Assembly (NCBI GenBank): GCA_910586425.1
Contig: CAJUHL010000047.1
Location: 1-12,014, forward strand
Origin: an uncultured Bacilli bacterium
Lineage (GTDB): Bacteria; Bacillota_I; Bacilli_A; RF39; UBA660
DNA: 12,014 bases
Direction of reading: 5' to 3'
Shown one piece after another: positions 1 to 6,560 of this stretch; position 1 is the stretch's first letter, and every line of letters begins with the position of its first letter. Under the pieces are notes generated by a model, which saw nothing but the letters and a program-made list of their open reading frames with translations, searched no databases and had not been told where the DNA came from. Made by a program: the position numbers and the translations under genes.

Positions 1-153
1 AGCCTGTCCAACATACTGTTTAAACATATTTACAATACTAATAGGAGCATCAAATGCTTCCTCATTCACTAAAACTAATTCACCGTTGATTTCCTCAACT
101 CTTGCACCTACAATATTTTCAATTGTTTGATGTGTATTATCTAATTTTGCCAT
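1..153 (-). CDS. hypothetical protein, C-terminus beyond window
   Basis: The first 51 residues of a minus-strand gene are visible, starting MAKLDNTHQTIENIVG; the reading frame is open to the window edge. The ATG is preceded by a good ribosome binding site (GAAAGGAAG, about 7 nt upstream). The visible part is acidic and mostly polar with no signal peptide, membrane segment or recognised motif. It is the last visible gene of the long leftward cluster and follows the 96-aa gene after about 40 nt, so the two are probably co-transcribed. I do not recognise the family, and the function is unknown. Confidence applies to its being a gene. Confidence 0.7.
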   Translation of the reverse strand, partial: MAKLDNTHQTIENIVGARVEEINGELVLVNEEAFDAPISIVNMFKQYVGQA

Positions 154-192
154 TTAAAATCTTCCTTTCATATGTTTTAATAAAAATAATCC

Positions 193-483
193 TCAAAACC
201 GTTTCTTGTGAGGATTTAAATAATATTGCTTATCTTTTGCTTTTCTTGTTTCAATAAGTTTAGATATTTTCTGTATATAATTTTCATTGGTAGAAAGTCG
301 AATACAACTCTCTAAAATATAATTGCTTACTTTAGTTGGAATTTTATTATCTGCTACATAATCAATTAATCTTTTACAGAATGATTTTGATTTTATATGT
401 GTATGTTTGTCACTTCCATCATCTAAAGTAATTCTAAATCCAGTTTCGGTTTGTTCTATTCTATATCCACGATATTTTTCCAT
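193..483 (-). CDS. hypothetical small basic protein (96 aa)
   Basis: This encodes a soluble basic protein starting MEKYRGYRIEQTETGFRITL and ending in a lysine-rich tail (YYLNPHKKRF). I chose the ATG at 483 because AGGA lies 6 nt upstream. A TTG two codons earlier is in frame but would sit directly against that AGGA. The N-terminal third looks like a small beta sheet (GYRIE-GFRITLDDG) with a histidine-containing stretch (KHTHIKSKSFCKRLID) that resembles hypothetical proteins I associate with clostridial phages and plasmids. No catalytic motif is visible. It is the first gene after the structured RNA/tRNA block and may share its transcript. Function unknown. Confidence 0.75.
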   Translation of the reverse strand: MEKYRGYRIEQTETGFRITLDDGSDKHTHIKSKSFCKRLIDYVADNKIPTKVSNYILESCIRLSTNENYIQKISKLIETRKAKDKQYYLNPHKKRF

Positions 484-509
484 AGACAATCCTACTTTCT
501 TATTTTACA

Positions 510-972
510 AATTGTTGGGCTGTTTACGGTGAGCCATGCAACGGAGGTTTATTTTCAAAAAATAAACAAAATAATTGGAAACTACAGGATTTGAACCTGT
601 GACCTTCATCTTCTCACTGTGACGCTCTTGCCGTACTGAGCTAAGTCTCCACAAAAGAAGAAATGACGATACCGCTAGAATAGCAGCACCGTCACCTGTA
701 TAAGAAATGCACTCATTATAAACGCCTTTATAATCCCTAACGATCACTCGAATTTACTTCCAAAGTAAGTGAATCCGTGCAGTCTCGCTTGGTGAACTGA
801 ACTGGTTTCTATCACGTTTCACAAGTTTTTCATACAATATCACACCAACTAACTTATAGCCGTATGTTAGACGAAATACAATTTAGGATAATTGAAAACC
901 CATCTAACCATCAATCAAATGTTTTTAGGTAACATAATATTTGTTGCTCAATAACCATAGAAGATAATTTTA
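510..972 (-). ncRNA. candidate large structured RNA with embedded tRNA
   Basis: A 570-nt gene-free stretch on the minus strand is locally richer in G+C than its surroundings and full of hairpins. The best are: 665-693, 13 pairs (three G-U) closed by a UUC loop; 715-734, a perfect 8-bp stem with GGCG loop; 754-768, 6 bp with UGG loop, extended by CAC/GTG; 849-870, CUAAC-AUA paired to UAU-GUUAG with an AA bulge; 514-541, GUUG/CAAC plus GGCU/AGCC; and 547-567, 9 bp. A tRNA lies between them at 576-650. This layout recalls the GOLLD and ROOL RNAs, which are known from phages and often lie next to tRNAs, but I cannot confirm either model by eye. The ends are approximate: the right end follows a possible -10 at 979-984, and the left end is the last hairpin before the 96-aa gene. 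Confidence 0.5.
576..650 (-). tRNA. tRNA-like gene, anticodon GAG, imperfect anticodon stem
   Basis: A 75-nt minus-strand cloverleaf. The acceptor stem GGAGACT pairs with AGTTTCC (one G-U), the D stem is GCTC/GAGC with GG in the loop, the variable loop has 5 nt, and the T arm ACAGG-TTCAAAT-CCTGT is perfect. The discriminator is A and no CCA is encoded. The anticodon loop reads GTGAGAA, with U33 and anticodon GAG (613-615). That would be leucine, but leucine tRNAs normally have a long variable arm and this one does not. The two anticodon-stem pairs next to the loop are C-A and A-G mismatches. It may therefore be decaying, modified, or serving as a structural or processing module of the surrounding RNA. 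The call that it is tRNA-derived is firm; the amino acid is not. Confidence 0.75.
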
Positions 973-978
973 TTGATT

Positions 979-1009
979 ATTATATACCATTAAAAGAAAT
1001 TAACATTTT
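979..1009 (-). promoter_or_regulatory. possible promoter for the structured RNA
   Basis: On the minus strand a TATAAT hexamer (979-984) overlaps a TGG-TATATA extended -10 arrangement. There is no good -35 at 17 bp (AATGTT-like), so the call rests on the -10 alone in an AT-rich background. If real, transcription would start near 972 and run through the hairpins and the tRNA. Confidence 0.3.
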
Positions 1010-1028
1010 TTCAAGAAAAGTGTTTCAA

Positions 1029-1058
1029 AAGCCCTAAAATGGGGGATATTTTAGACTT
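1029..1058 (-). terminator. possible terminator after the polymerase operon
   Basis: On the minus strand AAGTCTAAAAT pairs with ATTTTAGGGCTT across a 7-nt C-rich loop, with one bulged G. The stem begins at the stop codon of the preceding gene and is followed by a short U tract (CTTTTG). The U tract is poor, so read-through into the structured RNA is plausible. Confidence 0.45.
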
Positions 1059-1837
1059 TAAGAAACTTCACACTTTCTAGTTTCTCTTATTTTTTTCATA
1101 CTTTTTCGTTGCCATTCTAGCTGTTTTTCTTTTATACATTTTTTGCAATATTGATTGTTTGTACCAGTAATTCTAATTATTTTTCCACACTTTTTACATT
1201 GTTTGTATTCACTTTTAAAATTGCCAATGTATTGATTACCAAGATTATTAAACTCCTTTATCTTGTATACTATTTCTCCAAAATCATCTAGTTTTACTCT
1301 AATATTTAGATTATTTACTTTCTTCCCAAAAGAAATATAATCGTTGATATATAATTCATGTAATAACTCATTTCGTTTATCTGATGTAAGAGTAACATTT
1401 GCAAGTTTAAATACTTCTAAAATATCTTTTGAAGTTTTTTTATTGATCCAGCCATCGCAATCCATATATCTCGCAACTGCAAAAAATGTAAACATTAATT
1501 TCTTTTGTTTATCGGTAGGTAATGCACTGATAGATTTTAACTCTTTTTCATATATAGGGATGTATTCTATTTCTTTAAATGTTCTGTCAATAGAATAATC
1601 AGATAAATCTTCACAAGTATTTAGGATTTTAATATGATACTTATATTCCTGATAATTATCTAAATCAAATTCCAATATTTTTTCTTTAACAATATTAGAT
1701 AGTTGTTCAGCATTCAATTCATCAGAAAAATAATATTTAGCAATAAGTGTTATAAAATACCCCATAGGCAAATCATCTGGCTTCTTTTTAGAAGCCAAAA
1801 TGTTTCTTATATATTCTTTTTCATTCAGTATATACAG
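1058..1837 (-). CDS. zinc-ribbon protein coupled to the RNA polymerase gene (259 aa)
   Basis: Function unknown. From the proposed CTG start at 1837 the product has 259 aa: a mainly helical N-terminal region of about 190 residues, then a four-cysteine zinc ribbon (C214, C217, C231, C234: CKKCG and YCKKC), then a strongly basic tail. The start is unusual. GGAGGAG lies at 1845-1851, inside the end of the polymerase gene, 7 nt before CTG. The extension (LYILNEKEYIRNILASKKKP) reads as normal coding sequence. The only alternative starts are a TTG at 1798 and an ATG at 1765, neither with a ribosome binding site. The gene overlaps the polymerase gene by 17 nt, implying translational coupling and perhaps a joint role, for instance as a nucleic-acid-binding partner. 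That role is inference. Confidence 0.8.
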   Translation of the reverse strand: MYILNEKEYIRNILASKKKPDDLPMGYFITLIAKYYFSDELNAEQLSNIVKEKILEFDLDNYQEYKYHIKILNTCEDLSDYSIDRTFKEIEYIPIYEKELKSISALPTDKQKKLMFTFFAVARYMDCDGWINKKTSKDILEVFKLANVTLTSDKRNELLHELYINDYISFGKKVNNLNIRVKLDDFGEIVYKIKEFNNLGNQYIGNFKSEYKQCKKCGKIIRITGTNNQYCKKCIKEKQLEWQRKSMKKIRETRKCEVS

Positions 1838-4331
1838 TGTTTAACTCCTCCAATCGTTTGATAATATCTTGACCAATGCAATCCCAACAAAATTGTTTGT
1901 TTCCTTTAGTTCCATAAGTAATATCCAAAATGATATTTAAACGTTCTTCATTGTTAGGACATATTTCTTTTGCTTCTTGATTAAATTTTGTGTATAAAAA
2001 ATGTCTGTTTTTATTAGAATCTCCTTTATCATAATGTTTCTGTTTTTTATATTCTCTTACACATTCACAATAATATTGTTCCAATTCTTTAAGTGCATGT
2101 CTGTGTTCTTCTGTGCAACGTCTTTTTGTTTTTAAAATATTGTAATCAAACGATGAGTTTCTATGTAACTGAGATTTATATCCATCCAATTGATTTTCAA
2201 CATATCTGCATATTTTATTCATAGAACAAGCACCAATACCAACAGGTATTTTAAATTCATACCAAAATAAAAACTCTTTCTGCTCATCGGACAAGGCATT
2301 AGCATTGGTATATAAATCTTGAATAGAACAATTATATATTGCTTGGCATTTATCATTACTTTCTTTTATATACTTCTTATAAACACCTCTAATTTCCTCA
2401 TAAATATAAATCATGAAATATGGTTTTCGATATGCACATATTGATTGTAAATATCTATCATCTGCACAGGCTCGCATATTGTACCAACGACTAGGCATGG
2501 GAGTAGCAACAATTCCCTTGATTTTGTCTAATTCTGCCTGCTGATAAAGCTGACCACATCCAATTCTATATTCCAATTCTTTATACTCTTTAGAAGTCTT
2601 TTTAAAATGAGATTGTACTTCCATCATGGAAGTTACATAGTTTGTAATAGTACCAACCTGATTACCCATCCCATTTTTATTTGTCTTTTTAACATCTCTT
2701 TCTGTAATAATAATTTTAGAAGTATTGCGTTGTACACATTCAATAGCAGGAAGTTCTTTATAGCGCCTTTTCAATACATCGTTATTGGTAGAAAATAAAA
2801 TATCACTGTCCCAGTCACATCCATTTTCTGCCATACAAAATGAATCCCAAGCATTTATAATCATAATAGTATCCATGTACTGATACCAACGTTGACACTC
2901 GTCAGAATTATTTATTATACATTTACGAATGTTATTGTGACTTGTCATCGGACTTCTAAATACAACAACATCATTTTCGGCTTTATCAATCCAAAATTTA
3001 GAATAACATTCACCAGCTTTAAGCAAACCTGTGACTTTTAATCCACAAATAGATTGCATTAATGCAAACGGATCACCACTGGCAATTTGATAATTACCTT
3101 GTACAAACAATTTACCAATTTTAGCATCGTTCATTTTCTTTTTTATAAATCTATGTACTGAATCAATTACATATGGATCACCCAACATATATTCGCTTGT
3201 ATATAATGCTCGCTGCCACGAATTAATATCCGTATTCTCTGTAATTCCTAAAAACTTTATAGTAGAAGAGTAGTCACCACACATGGCATCCTTCAAATAG
3301 TTTATTGTTGGCGTACAAAGTTCTTCTATATCTTCATCTGTAAATTCATAGGATTGTAGATATTGATAATTAAGTTCTCGCTGATCTTCCAATACACGAG
3401 GAGAAATCTTTGTGACCGAAAATCCATATCCACATTCTTTATAAGCGTTTTCATAACTTTCAACACTGTCATAAGCCATCCATAGCTTCAGAGAAGATTC
3501 AGTTATAATCATTTCGCACTTTCGAATGTCCTGGATGTTTCCCCATATATCCTCTATAAAATAATTTCCATCATTAAATTGTTCAACAAATTCAACTATT
3601 GGAAAAGGATAAAGCATTCCCTTTAACCAGGCATTTCTTAAACAAATACCACTTGGTATATAATCCAATCCTAAAAATTCAGATACTCGTTTCATATAAT
3701 CAATGGTACATAAATTAAATCCATCTGATACAGTATTCTCTAATTGTTTATGTAATACTGTTTCCATAATTGGTTCATCAGAATCTTTTCCATCATCTAA
3801 AGATATTACATCAGCAAAATATTGTGTAATACAATCTTTCACAACTAAAATACCAGTTGGTATACATATGGGCTGGGAAGCTGAACATGTCAATGCTTTA
3901 TATGCTTCGTATTTAGCAGGTATAAGTGGAACGGTTTTATTTCTTTTACACTCACAAAGTTCATTTAACTCGTTAATATATTGTGAATTACAAAATAGAA
4001 GAGTGTTATTTTTTAATCCACCAGTAGTACCAACAAATCTTAGATAATTAATTCCATTTACAGTTACACCTTTATTACAAGTAGCCCGACCAAAATCTGA
4101 TTTTTTATCTATAACTACTTGCATAAAGATTTTTGAAAAATCAACTTCTTCAATATTCTTTTTTAAAATCTTATTTGCCATTATACGAAATTCCTGTGCT
4201 TCAAATAATGACACCAATTCTTGATACTTAAATGCTTCCTTTTTTGTAATTTTCAAATCCCAGTTATAATATTTAAGTTTATTAGTTCCTATTTTAAAAA
4301 TCTCATATTGAGGCACGCTAATACCAGCCAT
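1821..4331 (-). CDS. single-chain two-barrel RNA polymerase (QDE-1/RdRP/YonO-like)
   Basis: Predicted nucleic-acid-templated RNA polymerase of 836 aa, cytoplasmic. Several blocks match the double-psi beta-barrel polymerases in order. An N-terminal YLRFVGTTGGLKNNTLLF (96-113) and PAKYEAYKAL (138-147) precede barrel 1: SDGFNLCTID (202-211), then IPSGICLRNAWLKGMLYPFP (225-244). This corresponds to the eukaryotic RdRP pattern DGxGxIS...PSAFQxR..G.KG, with K237 the expected conserved lysine. Barrel 2 follows: GKLFVQGNYQIASGDPFALM (406-425), RSPM (459-462) and the metal-binding DWDSD (506-510), equivalent to DFDGD/DLDGD. Next come NQVGTITN (557-564) and QQAELDKIKG (597-606), matching the conserved N-LG-I-N and AVD-pK-G region. 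The ATG follows AAGGAGG closely. SPbeta YonO of this superfamily is a DNA-dependent RNA polymerase for late genes; whether this protein uses DNA or RNA templates cannot be read from sequence. Confidence 0.85.
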   Translation of the reverse strand: MAGISVPQYEIFKIGTNKLKYYNWDLKITKKEAFKYQELVSLFEAQEFRIMANKILKKNIEEVDFSKIFMQVVIDKKSDFGRATCNKGVTVNGINYLRFVGTTGGLKNNTLLFCNSQYINELNELCECKRNKTVPLIPAKYEAYKALTCSASQPICIPTGILVVKDCITQYFADVISLDDGKDSDEPIMETVLHKQLENTVSDGFNLCTIDYMKRVSEFLGLDYIPSGICLRNAWLKGMLYPFPIVEFVEQFNDGNYFIEDIWGNIQDIRKCEMIITESSLKLWMAYDSVESYENAYKECGYGFSVTKISPRVLEDQRELNYQYLQSYEFTDEDIEELCTPTINYLKDAMCGDYSSTIKFLGITENTDINSWQRALYTSEYMLGDPYVIDSVHRFIKKKMNDAKIGKLFVQGNYQIASGDPFALMQSICGLKVTGLLKAGECYSKFWIDKAENDVVVFRSPMTSHNNIRKCIINNSDECQRWYQYMDTIMIINAWDSFCMAENGCDWDSDILFSTNNDVLKRRYKELPAIECVQRNTSKIIITERDVKKTNKNGMGNQVGTITNYVTSMMEVQSHFKKTSKEYKELEYRIGCGQLYQQAELDKIKGIVATPMPSRWYNMRACADDRYLQSICAYRKPYFMIYIYEEIRGVYKKYIKESNDKCQAIYNCSIQDLYTNANALSDEQKEFLFWYEFKIPVGIGACSMNKICRYVENQLDGYKSQLHRNSSFDYNILKTKRRCTEEHRHALKELEQYYCECVREYKKQKHYDKGDSNKNRHFLYTKFNQEAKEICPNNEERLNIILDITYGTKGNKQFCWDCIGQDIIKRLEELNTVYTE

Positions 4332-4385
4332 TTATCCTCCTTTGTTTCATCAAAAAATATAAATTATAACCAATGAAATCTCTAT

Positions 4386-4667
4386 TTAGTCCACAAAATA
4401 TACAGGAACCTTATCAATCCCTTTGATTTCAGCAATACGAACAGATGAATATCCATCTAATAAATTAAATTCTCTATCTAAAATAATCTTTGATTCAAAT
4501 TCTCCAGTGCGATACCAATATTGTAATTTCTTTTTGAATTTCACTTTGCCGATCCTTGTTTTTCTCCATTTTGGATTGACTTTAATTTTTTTAGTACTGA
4601 TCCAATATTCATAGCCAGTTTCATATATACCAAGCAACCATTTAATACTTCTTGTAAGTTTACTCAC
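4386..4667 (-). CDS. small ParB/sulfiredoxin-fold protein (93 aa)
   Basis: The C-terminal half carries the signature of the ParB N-terminal (ParB/Srx) fold: IILDREFNLLDGYSSVRIAE followed by IKGIDKVPVYFVD. That is a strand, the DG nucleotide-binding turn (D71-G72), a helix, then the typical VPV-hhVD end. Only this domain is present; there is no helix-turn-helix or dimerisation domain, so chromosome partition is unlikely. Such single-domain proteins are common in phages, with unknown roles (CTPase/ATPase or nuclease have been proposed for the fold). The N-terminal 60 residues are basic and aromatic. I chose the GTG at 4667 because GGAGG lies 6 nt upstream; an in-frame ATG at 4700 lacks such a site. 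The start overlaps the end of the upstream zinc-protein gene (GTGAGTAA), implying coupled translation. Confidence 0.75.
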   Translation of the reverse strand: MSKLTRSIKWLLGIYETGYEYWISTKKIKVNPKWRKTRIGKVKFKKKLQYWYRTGEFESKIILDREFNLLDGYSSVRIAEIKGIDKVPVYFVD

Positions 4668-4887
4668 ATGTACCCTCCATAGTTTTAATATTATATCCAA
4701 GCCATTCTAATAAGTCCTTCATTCCATAAAAACATTCATAGTGCCTATACTCACCATTTTGGTTTTCAATATATTCTTCTCCATCGTATATACCTTCTCC
4801 ACAGGAAGAACAGTAGTGTGAAGCTCTTGGTGGTATATAATTAGGACAAGCTATCAAACAAGGCGTTTGCTTACAAATCTCACACAA
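4660..4887 (-). CDS. small double zinc-knuckle protein (75 aa)
   Basis: Two likely zinc sites fill this 75-aa protein: C2, C5, C10, C14 (CEIC...PC..ACP) and C26, C29, H49, C52 (CSSCGEGIYDGEEYI...YRHYECF). The second half, with CGEGIYDGEEY and a closing H-x2-C, resembles a LIM-like or treble-clef unit I associate with small proteins of Firmicute phages and integrative elements. The end (MKDLLEWLGY) is a short amphipathic helix. Start is TTG, supported by a strong AGGAGGTG about 9 nt upstream, located inside the deaminase gene; the two genes overlap by 34 nt. A protein- or nucleic-acid-binding adaptor role is a guess. Confidence 0.75.
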   Translation of the reverse strand: MCEICKQTPCLIACPNYIPPRASHYCSSCGEGIYDGEEYIENQNGEYRHYECFYGMKDLLEWLGYNIKTMEGTCE

Positions 4888-5321
4888 TTACGCAACACCT
4901 CCTGCTTGTATTTCCCTAATCGTTCATATACATATCCGTCATTTGTTGCATAGTAAATATCACGGATACCCAAATCATGAATAGCAGCCATACAGGAAGG
5001 GCATGGGCGAGATAATCCAAACGGCTGATCTCGCCTAATCCGATATATGTATAACTTTACTTTTACAAAATTTATATCCAAGTTCTTGATAGAGTTAATA
5101 CAACTAATTTCAGCATGTAACTTTGGAAGCATAGAATCAGACGATTTACGATATTTGTTATACTTCTTTTGTATTGGATGGGTTTTATTGCAATTGCATC
5201 CGATGCCAATAATACTACCCTGATAAACTGCTACACATCCAATGTGGGTTTTATAATAATCAGATATACTTGCCGTCTGCCTTGCCTTGTCAAAATATCT
5301 ATAATCATTTTTTGTTATCAT
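4854..5321 (-). CDS. dCMP/cytidine deaminase-like enzyme (155 aa)
   Basis: A zinc-dependent deaminase of the cytidine/deoxycytidylate deaminase superfamily. The zinc ligands and catalytic glutamate are visible: H69-A70-E71 (LHAE), then P106-C107-P108-S109-C110 (RPCPSCMAAI). An N-terminal AVYQGSIIGIGCN strand pair is typical of the fold. The length is normal for a single-domain dCMP deaminase (about 150 aa). Phage enzymes of this type convert dCMP to dUMP and so feed dTMP synthesis during replication, but the substrate cannot be set from sequence; free cytidine or a modified base are alternatives. The cysteines C42 and C44 and H48 could bind a second metal, as in some phage dCMP deaminases. 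The ribosome binding site is weak (GCGGGATAA), and the gene follows its neighbour after 12 nt. Confidence 0.8.
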   Translation of the reverse strand: MITKNDYRYFDKARQTASISDYYKTHIGCVAVYQGSIIGIGCNCNKTHPIQKKYNKYRKSSDSMLPKLHAEISCINSIKNLDINFVKVKLYIYRIRRDQPFGLSRPCPSCMAAIHDLGIRDIYYATNDGYVYERLGKYKQEVLRNCVRFVSKRLV

Positions 5322-5333
5322 TTATCCCGCTAA

Positions 5334-5723
5334 TCATTCCTGTTCAAACAATTCATTACCACGCTCAAAACATGCAAGTTCATATTCATAGCGTTCTACA
5401 TAATGATCGAAATATTTTTTACCAGTTTCCTCATCGGCAACAGTAGCAGCCTGACATACAATCCTACAAATGTTCTCTATAATCGTTTCTTTAGTTCCTG
5501 GGATATACTGCGTATCTACTTTTTTAGAAGATAATCTCATCCGATCTTCAATATCATTACGATTTAACCACATAGAAAGAGCATATTTATCTTCATGTTT
5601 ATCAAAGCGATACGCACATTCTACAAAGTAGTTTTCATATCCAAAATCGGACAGTTCAATTATAAGTGTGTTGCCTTTAAATTTTGGTTGCATCAGTTCT
5701 TTTAAGCTTCTTTTTATTAACAT
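5334..5723 (-). CDS. hypothetical acidic protein (129 aa)
   Basis: This encodes a soluble 129-aa protein with a well-formed ribosome binding site (GGAGG, 10 nt before the ATG at 5723). The N-terminal part alternates strands (GNTLIIELSDFGYENYFVECAYRFDKH), and the C-terminal part is helical and acidic (KYFDHYVERYEYELACFERGNELFEQE). No catalytic, metal-binding or membrane motif is visible and I do not recognise the family. It sits directly upstream of the deaminase gene and is probably in the same operon. Function unknown. Confidence 0.75.
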   Translation of the reverse strand: MLIKRSLKELMQPKFKGNTLIIELSDFGYENYFVECAYRFDKHEDKYALSMWLNRNDIEDRMRLSSKKVDTQYIPGTKETIIENICRIVCQAATVADEETGKKYFDHYVERYEYELACFERGNELFEQE

Positions 5724-5860
5724 TTTTAGTTATCCTCCATAATCTAAGTTGTACGTTTGAATTTTCAAGTTAATTACTTTCGTTGATATTTTTATCAGTG
5801 AACGTGTTACAATTTTCTACGCTAATGTACACCATTGAATTTCTGACAAATAACGGTATC

Positions 5861-6220
5861 TCAGCTGTGCTTACTAGCCTGATATTTTCTCATACGTTCT
5901 CCAGCAGCAATTTTCTGTTCCTCAGATAATTCTCTTTTCTTTGCACGGAAACTGATCAGAGTTTTATCTTCTACACGATAAGTTTTTCCTCTGCCAGTAT
6001 CAGCGATGAGAGAGTACATGTCTGGGCTTGACTTGCATAATTTATCTAACTTCGTCATATATGTAGTATCAGAAGTGTAAATTGTAGCATGATCCTCATC
6101 TCTCATGAAATTGATATTTGCAGACTGTTCTGATATTGAGACTGAGTTTGATGATTTTTGATCATCAATAAATGTGTCATCGTCTTCATTGTTGTTTATG
6201 TAGCTAGATTTACTTATCAT
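5861..6220 (-). CDS. hypothetical protein with disordered acidic N-terminus (119 aa)
   Basis: The first 40 residues are Ser/Asn/Asp-rich and probably disordered. Then comes a compact segment ATIYTSDTTYMTKLDKLCKS (45-64) and DMYSLIADTGRGKTYRVEDK (67-86), followed by TLISFRAKKRELSEEQKIAA and a basic helical tail. I have seen this pattern (TSD-T-MTKLDKL, YRV-DK-LISFR) in small phage and plasmid proteins of Clostridia, but no function is established to my knowledge. The last third is arginine- and lysine-rich and could bind nucleic acid. The ATG has AAGGA 6 nt upstream and overlaps the end of the 66-aa gene by 11 nt. A 113-nt gap without a clear promoter follows it. Confidence 0.75.
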   Translation of the reverse strand: MISKSSYINNNEDDDTFIDDQKSSNSVSISEQSANINFMRDEDHATIYTSDTTYMTKLDKLCKSSPDMYSLIADTGRGKTYRVEDKTLISFRAKKRELSEEQKIAAGERMRKYQASKHS

Positions 6221-6410
6221 AATTATTCCTTCCTTTTTTCCAAAGTTTTTCTTCTCTTCGCCAATCTGTTTCTATACGACTTGCTATTTGTGATCCGTTT
6301 GTATTATTTTTTCCTCGATAATCGGTGTTGAAATCAGATGGATAAATAATTCCTCCAAATTTAGTGTGATCTACTTCATAAATTCCATATCTGTTAGTTG
6401 TTCCTGTCAT
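6210..6410 (-). CDS. hypothetical small protein, translationally coupled (66 aa)
   Basis: A polar 66-residue protein starting MTGTTNRYGIYEVDHTKFGG and ending in basic residues. It has no recognised motif. Its ATG shares a base with the stop codon of the 23-aa ORF upstream (TAATG), and the nearest AGGAGA is about 15 nt away, so initiation is probably by reinitiation after the small ORF. Its 3' end overlaps the 119-aa gene by 11 nt, so three consecutive ORFs are coupled. Function unknown. Confidence 0.6.
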   Translation of the reverse strand: MTGTTNRYGIYEVDHTKFGGIIYPSDFNTDYRGKNNTNGSQIASRIETDWRREEKLWKKGRNNYDK

Positions 6411-6481
6411 TAGTTACTGTAAATTCTCCTTTTCTGTTTAATAAAATTTTTACTTGTTGAGTTTGTTTTGTTGGTTATCAT
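6410..6481 (-). CDS. 23-aa leader ORF
   Basis: A short ORF, MITNKTNSTSKNFIKQKRRIYSN, has the best ribosome binding site of its neighbourhood (AAAAGGAG, 9 nt before the ATG at 6481). It ends in TAATG, overlapping the start of the 66-aa gene. It is basic and polar without hydrophobic segments, so it is not a type I toxin. The strong site followed by a coupled gene with none of its own suggests a leader ORF setting the expression of the next gene. Confidence 0.5.
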   Translation of the reverse strand: MITNKTNSTSKNFIKQKRRIYSN

Positions 6482-6560
6482 AATAGTTTTCTCCTTTTAA
6501 GGTGGTAGGATAGTGGTGGTAATGGATCGTGTTTACAATATTTATTTCTATATTTCAGAA

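Noticed and set aside
547..567. Terminator after the tRNA
   Set aside because: The 9-bp hairpin is all A/T except its closing pair and no U tract follows on the minus strand, so I kept it only as a part of the structured RNA.
505..747. 80-codon minus-strand ORF
   Set aside because: It runs through the tRNA (its VTGSNPVVSN stretch is the usual translation of a T arm), starts at GTG without a ribosome binding site and covers the RNA hairpins.
4386..4667. ParB partition protein
   Set aside because: Only the short ParB/Srx fold is present; the helix-turn-helix and dimerisation domains and a ParA partner are absent.
5739..5768. TTGAAA and GATTAT as a promoter for the 129-aa gene
   Set aside because: The start of transcription would fall after the ribosome binding site at 5734-5738, so it could not express the gene properly.
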